Assembly (NCBI GenBank): GCA_025141835.1 | Contig: CP081102.1 | Location: forward strand, 1,426,001-1,490,000 | Length of the DNA: 64,000 bases | Origin: Rhodobacteraceae bacterium M385 | GTDB taxonomy: Bacteria; Pseudomonadota; Alphaproteobacteria; Rhodobacterales; Rhodobacteraceae | Reading direction: 5' to 3' | Shown: piece by piece, positions 25,909 through 33,587 of the stretch | Numbering within the stretch: position 1 is the first letter of the stretch | How the letters are laid out: each line of letters begins with the position of its first letter | Notes under the pieces: generated by a model | The model's database searches: none | Told to the model about the DNA's origin: nothing | Seen by the model: the letters and a program-made list of their open reading frames with translations, nothing else | Program-made: the position numbers and the translations under genes

Positions 25909-27915
25909 ATGATTGTGTTTCCTGTCCGCTTTCGGGTCCGCCAGATCGGCATTGACGGCAATGCAATGGGCCCGTCGCGCATTTTATTGTGTGAAGACGC
26001 AGGCAGCTTCCTGATCGGCAAAAACGACGATGCAGATGTCCCCTTGGCGGGGGAGGCCGTGTCGCGGCGGCACATGTCCTTGGTGCTCAGCCCGCAAGAG
26101 GTTCGCGTGCGCGACGAAGGCTCCACCAACGGCACCTATGTGAACGGCACGCGGGCCGATGACGTGGCGCTGTCGGTCGGCGATCAGGTGTCGATCCCGG
26201 GCTGGTTGCTAGAGCTTTTGGGCCCGTCCGAGGACGCCGCGCGGGTCACTCACATCGGATCCGAGGCCGTCGACGCGAGCCTTGTGAGCCGCTTGGTCAT
26301 CTCCGACGAGGCCACGCCGCCCCCGTCGCGCCGCCGCTTTCCCGATGCGGAATTTGGCCCGAGTGAGGTGGTGAATGTTGAGGCTCTCCGCGCCTCGGGC
26401 AACCCGGTGGAGGAGGTGCGTTTTTGTGCCGTCGGCGGCGGTCTGGGCAGCTTCGTTTGGGTCGACCACCTGCGCTGCTACGGGGTGGCGGCGGCGGATA
26501 TCAAAGTGATCGGGACTGAGACGACCTGTTATCAGACTTATAAAAGGTACTGCAAAAACAGCCAGATACCGGACCACGAGCGGCTGCGTTCAAACTCGCT
26601 TAGTCGTCCCGACAATATCTGGGGCTTTCCCGGCTATGCGCTGCGTGAAGTGGGTAAAGGCACCGGATATCTGGGCGTGTTGCAGGTGTTGGCAGAACCC
26701 ACTCTGGCACAATCCTATACCCCGCGGGCCGGCGACGTTTTTGACAGCCTCGATCGGGAGGCCACCCGCATCGGTTGGCCGGAAATGTTGGTTAAGGCGC
26801 AGGTTTTGGGCCTGCGAAAGACCACCGACGGGCGCTATGCTGTGGCCTACAAGCTCTGGGGCGGAGAGGCCCTTGGTGAGGCGCGCAATCGCTATATGGT
26901 GGCCGATGTCATCCACCTCGCCACGGGCTACCCCGCGACCCGTTTTGTTGATGATTTCCAGACCTTTATCACAAATCATCCCGAGTCTCGGGCACAAGTT
27001 GCCAACGCTTACGAGCCCCACGACCAGATCTATGCCGAGGCTGAAAAACGCGGCGGTCCGGTGCAAGTCGTGGTGCGCGGGCGGGGGATTGTGGCGTCGC
27101 GTATTCTGCAAAGGCTGCACGAGGCGCGAGCGAAAAATCCTAACCTGCGCATCATCCACTCGATGCGCAGCCCCATCGGCGCAGGCGACGGGGCCAGCTT
27201 CCGAAATGCCCGCAGGCTGGCGAGGAATAACGTGCAAATTCAGCCGTTTAACTGGCCCAAATCGTGTTGGGGTGGTGATCTGCGGGTGCTCTATCAAGAG
27301 GCCGACGCGCCGACCCGCGGCGTGCTGCTGAACCAGCTAGGGGGAACCACCACGGCAGAGCGGTCCGATTGGTTAACGCTGGTGGAACGGGGCACCGAAG
27401 AAGGCTGGTACAGGCCCGTTTTCGGCACGATTCGCACCCTGCATCCTTTGCCGCCGCAGGGCGCACAACCTTCTGGCGTGCGGGTTGAGATTGCCACAGT
27501 GGACGGCAATGCAGAGCAGATCAACGCCGACTACCTTATTGATTGTACAGGGTTAATTGCCGACATCCGCCGATCGCCTCTGCTGGCGGATTTGCTGGAT
27601 GTCTACGACCTTCCGCGCAACCATGCCTACCATTTGCGCGATGACACGCCCGAGCAGGGGCATGCCACAGGTCTTGCCTGCTCCCCCAACTTCGAGATTG
27701 AGGGGCTGCGCAATGGCACGGGTCGCGTTTATGCGGCGGGCACGATCACCACGGGGGGGCCGTATCTGGCCGTCGATAGCTTTCTGGGCCTGCAATATTC
27801 TGCGCTGCGGTCAGTCGATCATCTGGTGGCAGAGCGGCAGCATAAGGTGCGCAATCTTGGCCCATTTCGGTCGTTTGCCGGGTGGAGTAAATGGATGATC
27901 GGACGCCGCCCATGA
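25909..27915 (+). CDS. FHA domain fused to an FAD/NAD(P)-dependent oxidoreductase
   Basis: 668 aa. FHA domain at residues about 20-105: FLIGKNDDADVPL, AVSRRHMSLVL and GSTNGTYVNGTR are complete phosphothreonine-site motifs. After a linker comes a flavoprotein domain from about 168, opening with RFCAVGGGLGSFVWVDHL (Rossmann GGGLGS) and closing with YAAGTITTGGPYLAVDSF and GLQYSALRS, as in pyridine-nucleotide oxidoreductases and monooxygenases. The substrate cannot be inferred. The fusion suggests that a redox enzyme is recruited to, or gated by, a phosphorylated partner such as the kinases encoded downstream. Confidence 0.82.
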   Translation: MIVFPVRFRVRQIGIDGNAMGPSRILLCEDAGSFLIGKNDDADVPLAGEAVSRRHMSLVLSPQEVRVRDEGSTNGTYVNGTRADDVALSVGDQVSIPGWLLELLGPSEDAARVTHIGSEAVDASLVSRLVISDEATPPPSRRRFPDAEFGPSEVVNVEALRASGNPVEEVRFCAVGGGLGSFVWVDHLRCYGVAAADIKVIGTETTCYQTYKRYCKNSQIPDHERLRSNSLSRPDNIWGFPGYALREVGKGTGYLGVLQVLAEPTLAQSYTPRAGDVFDSLDREATRIGWPEMLVKAQVLGLRKTTDGRYAVAYKLWGGEALGEARNRYMVADVIHLATGYPATRFVDDFQTFITNHPESRAQVANAYEPHDQIYAEAEKRGGPVQVVVRGRGIVASRILQRLHEARAKNPNLRIIHSMRSPIGAGDGASFRNARRLARNNVQIQPFNWPKSCWGGDLRVLYQEADAPTRGVLLNQLGGTTTAERSDWLTLVERGTEEGWYRPVFGTIRTLHPLPPQGAQPSGVRVEIATVDGNAEQINADYLIDCTGLIADIRRSPLLADLLDVYDLPRNHAYHLRDDTPEQGHATGLACSPNFEIEGLRNGTGRVYAAGTITTGGPYLAVDSFLGLQYSALRSVDHLVAERQHKVRNLGPFRSFAGWSKWMIGRRP

Positions 27916-27940
27916 CCTGCCCCAATCCAAAGGTGTCGCT

Positions 27941-28393
27941 ATGATTCCCACCCTCTCGGGCCGTCTGCAAACGCGACTTTTTCTTTTCCTTTTCATCGCG
28001 TTACCCGTCACTCTATTGTTCGGGATGGCGCAAGTTGGCTGGACGTGGAACTGGCCCGCGATCCAGATCTACTTATGGTTTTTGTGCGCCGTGACGGGCT
28101 GCGGGCTGCTGCTCGATCCGGTTTACATATTTGCCCAAACCCTGCGGTGGGACCGCGATTGGCCCTTCGCGTTTCAAGCCTTCTTTTCGTGGGTGGAATT
28201 CGCCATCGTCTACTTCGTCGCCCGCGCCGGGCTTTTGCCGTTCCTGCCCGAGGCAGCGTTTCAATCCATCAGCACTCCGGCATGGCACTTCACGTTGGTC
28301 TTCGTGCCGTCCTTTTTAGCCCTACTGGGACCAATGCAGGTCCTCTTCATTCGCTGGCGCTTCAAGGGCGGGCAGTTGGGGGGGAAGCTGTGA
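27941..28393 (+). CDS. Integral membrane protein of unknown function (about four TM helices)
   Basis: 150 aa with hydrophobic helices at about 11-30 (TRLFLFLFIALPVTLLFG), 38-60, 73-92 and 110-137. A positively charged C-terminus (RWRFKGGQLGGKL) suggests it lies in the cytoplasm. No family recognised. Its stop overlaps the GTG start of the TauE-like gene, so it may be an accessory of that transporter or of the preceding flavoprotein. Confidence 0.72.
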   Translation: MIPTLSGRLQTRLFLFLFIALPVTLLFGMAQVGWTWNWPAIQIYLWFLCAVTGCGLLLDPVYIFAQTLRWDRDWPFAFQAFFSWVEFAIVYFVARAGLLPFLPEAAFQSISTPAWHFTLVFVPSFLALLGPMQVLFIRWRFKGGQLGGKL

Positions 28394-29346
28394 CCCGGTC
28401 CTCTGCCATGGCGCCTGTTGTGAAGGCATGGATTCCGATCCATCTTGCGGTGCTTTTGGCGGCTTATGGGTGGCTGTTTTGGGACAGCGCCTTGGCGCTC
28501 AGCACGGTTCTGGGGCTTTGGTTTTTCTTCCCTGTGGGCGTCGCGGGCGCGATCATTGCCAACGCGACAGGCACGGGGGGCGGCGTGGTTTTCGTGCCGG
28601 TCTTCACCGCTTTGCAGGAGGGCGGCATCTCCCTGCCGCCTGCCTTGTTGCAGATCGCGACTTTGAAACCCGAGGAAGCCGTTGCGGTTTCCTTTGCGAT
28701 TCAATGCTTTGGCATGTCTGTGGGGGCGTTGACATGGGCGCACGGGATTTTCGTGAAGGACGTGTTGGCCTGGGACGAAAGGGTCTCGGCGCAAACGTTA
28801 ATGGCGTTAACCTTCACACCCTTGGCGACGGGCATTCCGGCGCTGTTGTTAACCCAATTCTATCTAGAGCTGGACGGCGCGGCGCTATTGGGGTGGTTCA
28901 AGGTCTTCTCCCTCTTGCTCGGGATCACCTTGCTGATTTTTGCTTGGATGCAGCGCCGAAACGCCGCCAAGGACCGCAAGATTTGGGTATCCCCGAAAGA
29001 GCTTTGGGTGCTGCTGGCCTTGGGCGTAATCGGTGGTTTCGTGACGGCTCTGTTTTCCGTCGGGATCGGAGAGTTCCTTGCTATCTATCTGATATTGCGC
29101 CGTTTCCCAACGAGGGTTGCCATCGCCGTGGCAGTCTGGGTCAGTGTCGTCTGCGTGATCTGCGGCGTGTGGGAGGGGTATTTGGCGGGCCTTGTGAGGT
29201 CCGAAATCGTCTTGATCGCCGTCCCCGGCGCGATCATCGGCGGAGCCTTGGCTAAGGGCATTGCACAGGTGTTGGGGTCGCTGTGGCTGAAGACATTGGC
29301 ATCGCTCTGGATCATCGGATCGAGCCTCTACCTTCTGCTTGGTTAG
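28390..29346 (+). CDS. TSUP (TauE/SafE) family membrane exporter
   Basis: 318 aa from GTG 28390 (GTGA overlap); ATG 28408 is an alternative. About eight transmembrane helices. The first repeat contains PVGVAGAIIANATGTGGGVVFVPV, here cut as IIANATGTGGGVVFVP, and the second GVIGGFVTALFSVGIGEFLA, the paired glycine-rich motifs of TSUP proteins that move sulfite, organosulfonates or related anions. Last rightward gene of the FHA/PP2C operon; it meets the kinase gene tail to tail with no gap. Confidence 0.85.
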   Translation: MTRSSAMAPVVKAWIPIHLAVLLAAYGWLFWDSALALSTVLGLWFFFPVGVAGAIIANATGTGGGVVFVPVFTALQEGGISLPPALLQIATLKPEEAVAVSFAIQCFGMSVGALTWAHGIFVKDVLAWDERVSAQTLMALTFTPLATGIPALLLTQFYLELDGAALLGWFKVFSLLLGITLLIFAWMQRRNAAKDRKIWVSPKELWVLLALGVIGGFVTALFSVGIGEFLAIYLILRRFPTRVAIAVAVWVSVVCVICGVWEGYLAGLVRSEIVLIAVPGAIIGGALAKGIAQVLGSLWLKTLASLWIIGSSLYLLLG

Positions 29347-32300
29347 TTAACCATCTTCGCCCCCGGCAAGGGTGATCCGCGCGTCGCAGGTCACGCCTTC
29401 CGGCGTCGCCAGCCATACGTCCAACGCTCGGGTCGCGTTGCCTGAATCGGGTAGGGCAAGGGGGGTGCCCTGCGTGCCGAAATGCCAGCTTTCGCCGAAC
29501 CGGGCGACGACAACGGGGTTGCAAATCCCTTCGGCTGTGACGCGCAACGTGTAGTCGCGCGCGGTGCCCAAAATGTTGATCGCCACATCGGGCGCTTGGC
29601 TGACCGAGAGGTCCAGTTGCACCCTCTCCAACGCCGCCGCGAGAGAGGCATCCTGCGCGTCCGCACAGGGCAAAAGCGCCACGTCACCGCCAGCTTCTAC
29701 GTCAAAAATACGCTGCCGTTCCAGAGAGTTAGGCAGGATCGGAATGCCATCCATCGCCCGGTCAATCACCGCGCAATCTCGCAGGTCCGGGGCAGTTTCC
29801 TCTACCCCCATGCGCCAAATTTCGGCCTCGCCCCCATCGGCGCGGCCTGTGGCGAGATAGCTGTTGTCGAAGCTGAAATACCCCTGCGCGGCGGTGCCGA
29901 AATCCCGGATTTCAAGGCCCGTGGCCACGTCCAGCAACCGCGCCGTGTGCCCCTGGGTCGCGCCGATAAAAATCATCGTGCCATCGGCCGAGATAGACAG
30001 CGCCGCGCCCCGTGCGGTTTCCTCGATCGGGCCGCTGCCGCGCAGGCCGCCTGTCAGAAGGTCGATCACCTCCCAGGTTTCCTCATTGGCGCGGAGGAAG
30101 TTGAGCCGATCGCCCGATAACCGATAGGTGGAATAGGCGGCCCGCGCAGCGACGGTGGCGACGACCTCCTGTTCGATCAGGCTGTTGTAGATCATTACTT
30201 CGCCGCTGCCGTGAAGCACCAAATACCCTTGGTCGCCCCCAATGGGCGACAACGCGGCGACCGCGCCGATGCTGTTAGCCGCAGTTTGCAGTAGCCGCCC
30301 ATCGGGCGCAAAGACCCTGACGCCCGAGGGGGTTAGAATATTGATTTCGTTACTTGTTTCTGAGAAGGCGATGCGAACTGGCGTGCCTTCGGGGACCGAG
30401 GTGATGATCCGTTCCACGGGCGTGGCATTGGGGTCACTCAAGGAGCCGAGCGAAGTGTTAACGACGTTAACCTGTCCGCTCCCGGCGGCGCGGGTGAAAA
30501 CGAAGAACTGCTCGTCGGTACTGATCGCGCGATTGGCGGTGGTGACAGTGACCGGCTCAAATCGCAGGATTTCCCGGCGGGTTCGCACATCAAACAGGCG
30601 GTTCGGCGTGCCGTCCGGCGTGGTCGCAATCAGGTACGACCCCCCAGCCGAAAATCCCAAACGCACCACAGTGTCGGGGATGCCGCGGGCAAGGTGGGCC
30701 TCATATTCGCCGCTTTGCCGATCATAAAGCGCGATGCCGCCGGTGCTGTCCACGGCGGCGATGCGGCGGTTGTCCCAAGAGAAGCGCGGCAGCAAAGCGA
30801 AGGTGCCGTTGGGGGCGCGCAAGGTGGCTTGCTGCACCCAATCGCCCCGCGCCTCAACCGAGGCTTGCAGGGCCGCCGCCAAGGCATTTTCCGCGATCTC
30901 CAGCGCCTCTCGAAGCTCTGTCTCTGTGCTTTCCAACGCGGAAATCTGGCCGCGTAAGCTATTGTTTTCACTTTCCAACACGCTGACACGGTCGCGCAAA
31001 TCGGCGATCTCGGCCAAATTGGGCAGGGGCGCGTTTTCCAAGGTGGCGATTTGCGCGTTCAGTCGTTCTCGCGCCGCTTCGGAGCTTTCAAGCGATGCTT
31101 CCAGCGCCCGCAATTCCGTTTGCGCGGCGTCCAGTTCGGCGCCTCGGGCCTCGGCCTGTTGTAGCTGCGCGTCGAGCGTGGCGGCGCGGATCGTGGCGGC
31201 GTTCAGGGCCGTTTGCGCGGCGGCCAAATCTTCCTCGGCGCGGGCCAAAAGCGCCTGGGTTGTGCGGGCCTCCACCAGGCGGCTTGTGGCATCTGCCAGG
31301 CTTGCTTCCAAGGTCGCGACGCGGGCGCGGGCGGCGATGCTGTCGGCTTCCAACTCGGTGATTTCGGCGGAGAGGGCGCGGCCCGCAGCCTCAGCGTTAA
31401 CCAATCGGGCTTGGGTTTCTGCCGTCAAAGCCTCGGCAGCATCAGCCCGTTCTGCGGCGGCCTCTGCGGCGGATCGCGCCGCGTCCAAATCTGCCGCAAG
31501 CGCGGTGAGGGCGGCCAATTCCCCTTCCAGTTCAGTGATTTGCGCGGTCGCGGCATCTCGGGCTGTGCGGGCCGCGTCTAGCTCGGCCAAGGTGGCGCTC
31601 ATGTCGCCGCCGGCGGCTTCCAGGCGGGTCAGCTCTGCCTCTGCCTCGGTCAAGGTGGCCTCCAGGTTCTGCAATCGGGCCTCGGCGGCGGAGCGGGCGG
31701 CGTTGGCCCCCGAAAGCTCGGATTCCAACTGCCCCATCTGCGCCTGCATTTCCGGCATTTCCGGAGACAGCCATGGCGGTTGCAGCGCCCAAATCGCCGC
31801 CCCAGCCAGACCCACCAAAAGCGCCCCAATCGCGACACCTGCCAAAAGTCGGGCGGGGGCGGCGGCGGGCGGGGCAGAGGAGGGGGCCGTTGAGGGATCG
31901 GTTAACGCTGTTAACCATGCACGAGCATCCGCAGGGCGTTCATCGGGGACCATGCGCAGGGCGCGGTCGATCAGGTGCAGCAGGCGCGGGTCAAATTCGG
32001 GATGGGCGTCGGCGATAGGGACATAGGGATCAGCTTGCCCCGTCGCCATGGCGCTGGCGCGTTCATCGGCGGCAATCGGCGCGGCTCCGGTAATGACGTG
32101 GTGCAGCGTGGCTGCCAATGCGTAAAGGTCCGAATGGGGGCCTTGCTTGGCGCCCGAGACATAGAATTCGTGGGGCGAGTAGCCATCGGTAACAACGCGA
32201 AACGTCCCCGCCATGCGAGACCGGGCCTGAGTTTCAGCGCGCGCCGCGCCAAAGTCGATCAGCATCGGCATCCCGAACCGATCAATGCGGATGTTTTGCG

Positions 32301-32829
32301 GTTTGATATCGCGGTGTAGCACCCCTTGGGCGTGAACATACTCCAACGCGCCCAGTAGATCGCGGGCCAGATCCAGCACGCGCGATGGCGGCAGGGCGTC
32401 GCCCTCAATCTCTTCGTGCAGGTCGCGCCCGTGGATGAAATCCATCGCCATATAGGCGGTGCCGTTTTCTTCGAACAGGGTTTGGACGTGGACCACATTC
32501 GGGTGGTTTAGGCCCGCCAACATGCGGGCTTCCCTCAGGAATTGGCCCCGTGCGGTCTCAAAATGCTCGGACGTGCCCGCCGAGGTCGCGCTGACGGCGT
32601 GGCTGGTGGCGGCGCGTTGGGCCAGCCCTAGGGGGAAGCATTCCTTTACCGCCACATCGCGGCCCAAGGTATCACGCGCCAGATAGGTGATCCCGAACCC
32701 GCCCGAGGCGATTAGGCGCACGATTTCATACTGGCCCTCCAGCAGTTTCCACCCGGACGGAAGCTCTCCGGCGGGCAGAAGTTTGGTGACGGCATCGGGG
32801 CCGCGCGGGGTGGAGGGCGCGTTTGGCAT
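29347..32829 (-). CDS. Receptor-like Ser/Thr kinase with coiled coil, propeller-like region and four-Cys domain
   Basis: 1160 aa from ATG 32827-32829 (a TTG 24 codons earlier is less likely). Kinase domain about 33-306: ASGGFGITYLA loop, VAVKE Lys62, LHRDIKPQN Asp174, DFGAAR Asp192. The N-terminal tail has VTKLLP, similar to the KTRILP of the second kinase. One transmembrane helix about 327-349. Outside the membrane there is a long Ala/Glu-rich coiled coil (about 360-690), then beta repeats like a WD/propeller (GGIALYDRQSGEYEAHL, RLLDVATGLEIRDFG), and a C-terminal domain (about 1017-1160) with four Cys, including FDVEAGGDVALLPC and LDVWLATPEGVTC. This last domain is a divergent copy of the module shared with nearby secreted proteins. 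Confidence 0.85.
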   Translation of the reverse strand: MPNAPSTPRGPDAVTKLLPAGELPSGWKLLEGQYEIVRLIASGGFGITYLARDTLGRDVAVKECFPLGLAQRAATSHAVSATSAGTSEHFETARGQFLREARMLAGLNHPNVVHVQTLFEENGTAYMAMDFIHGRDLHEEIEGDALPPSRVLDLARDLLGALEYVHAQGVLHRDIKPQNIRIDRFGMPMLIDFGAARAETQARSRMAGTFRVVTDGYSPHEFYVSGAKQGPHSDLYALAATLHHVITGAAPIAADERASAMATGQADPYVPIADAHPEFDPRLLHLIDRALRMVPDERPADARAWLTALTDPSTAPSSAPPAAAPARLLAGVAIGALLVGLAGAAIWALQPPWLSPEMPEMQAQMGQLESELSGANAARSAAEARLQNLEATLTEAEAELTRLEAAGGDMSATLAELDAARTARDAATAQITELEGELAALTALAADLDAARSAAEAAAERADAAEALTAETQARLVNAEAAGRALSAEITELEADSIAARARVATLEASLADATSRLVEARTTQALLARAEEDLAAAQTALNAATIRAATLDAQLQQAEARGAELDAAQTELRALEASLESSEAARERLNAQIATLENAPLPNLAEIADLRDRVSVLESENNSLRGQISALESTETELREALEIAENALAAALQASVEARGDWVQQATLRAPNGTFALLPRFSWDNRRIAAVDSTGGIALYDRQSGEYEAHLARGIPDTVVRLGFSAGGSYLIATTPDGTPNRLFDVRTRREILRFEPVTVTTANRAISTDEQFFVFTRAAGSGQVNVVNTSLGSLSDPNATPVERIITSVPEGTPVRIAFSETSNEINILTPSGVRVFAPDGRLLQTAANSIGAVAALSPIGGDQGYLVLHGSGEVMIYNSLIEQEVVATVAARAAYSTYRLSGDRLNFLRANEETWEVIDLLTGGLRGSGPIEETARGAALSISADGTMIFIGATQGHTARLLDVATGLEIRDFGTAAQGYFSFDNSYLATGRADGGEAEIWRMGVEETAPDLRDCAVIDRAMDGIPILPNSLERQRIFDVEAGGDVALLPCADAQDASLAAALERVQLDLSVSQAPDVAINILGTARDYTLRVTAEGICNPVVVARFGESWHFGTQGTPLALPDSGNATRALDVWLATPEGVTCDARITLAGGEDG

Positions 32830-32930
32830 TGCCCCATTGTCGCGCGGCGGGCAGGGCGGTGTAAACGGGTGTTTCGCCTCGATGGCGCACAGGGCTTGCA
32901 ATCTTGGCTGCCCTGCAACAAGTGGGGGGC

Positions 32931-33581
32931 ATGTCGTTGAGTATTTCGCAAAAAGCGCTTGGCGCGTGGGATGTTGTGACCCGCCGCTACGACCAGAAAA
33001 TTGATAGCGCCCTTGGGCGGTGGCAGGGCCAATTTTTCGCCAACATGGTGGACCACGGCATTTTGCGAAGACGCTGGACGAACGAAGGCCAGATTGCTGA
33101 GGGCTTGTATCGTTCCAATCATCCCCACGCGGGAACGTTGGCCCGGTGGAAAGCGCGCGGGATTGTTGAGGTCATCAGCCTGCGCCCTGCAAACAACGCG
33201 GTACACTTGTTTGAGGCAGAAGCCTGCGACGCCCTTGGCCTGACCCTGCGAAACGTGCCCCTTGCGGCCCGCCAAGCACCAAGCGCCGATGCTTTGCTGC
33301 GGCTGTTGGATACCTTCGATACGATCCAACTGCCCGCCTTGATCCATTGCAAATCAGGGGCGGATCGCACCGGCCTTGCGGCGGCGATGTGGGCGATCCA
33401 TGTGGAGGGGAAACCCGTGGACGAGGCCAAGCGTGCGCTTGGGTTCAAGCACCTGCATATCCGCGCCTCCAAAACCGGGGTTCTGGACCGCGTGCTTGAG
33501 GCTTATGAAGCGCGTGTTGCGAAGGCCCCGATCGGTCTGCGGGAATGGGTCGAGACTGAATACGATCCCGCAAGCCTTTGA
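32931..33581 (+). CDS. Dual-specificity/tyrosine-type protein phosphatase (CX5R)
   Basis: 216 aa from ATG 32931, right after GTGGGGGGC. Phosphatase P-loop ALIHCKSGADRTGLA with catalytic C140 and R146; upstream, VISLRPANNAVHLFEAEAC fits the general-acid side of DSP-type folds. No signal peptide or membrane segment, so cytosolic. Sits between two kinase genes, divergent from the first and tail-to-tail with the second. It could act on the kinases or their targets, or on a phosphoinositide-like molecule. Confidence 0.85.
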   Translation: MSLSISQKALGAWDVVTRRYDQKIDSALGRWQGQFFANMVDHGILRRRWTNEGQIAEGLYRSNHPHAGTLARWKARGIVEVISLRPANNAVHLFEAEACDALGLTLRNVPLAARQAPSADALLRLLDTFDTIQLPALIHCKSGADRTGLAAAMWAIHVEGKPVDEAKRALGFKHLHIRASKTGVLDRVLEAYEARVAKAPIGLREWVETEYDPASL

Positions 33582-33587
33582 AGCGGC

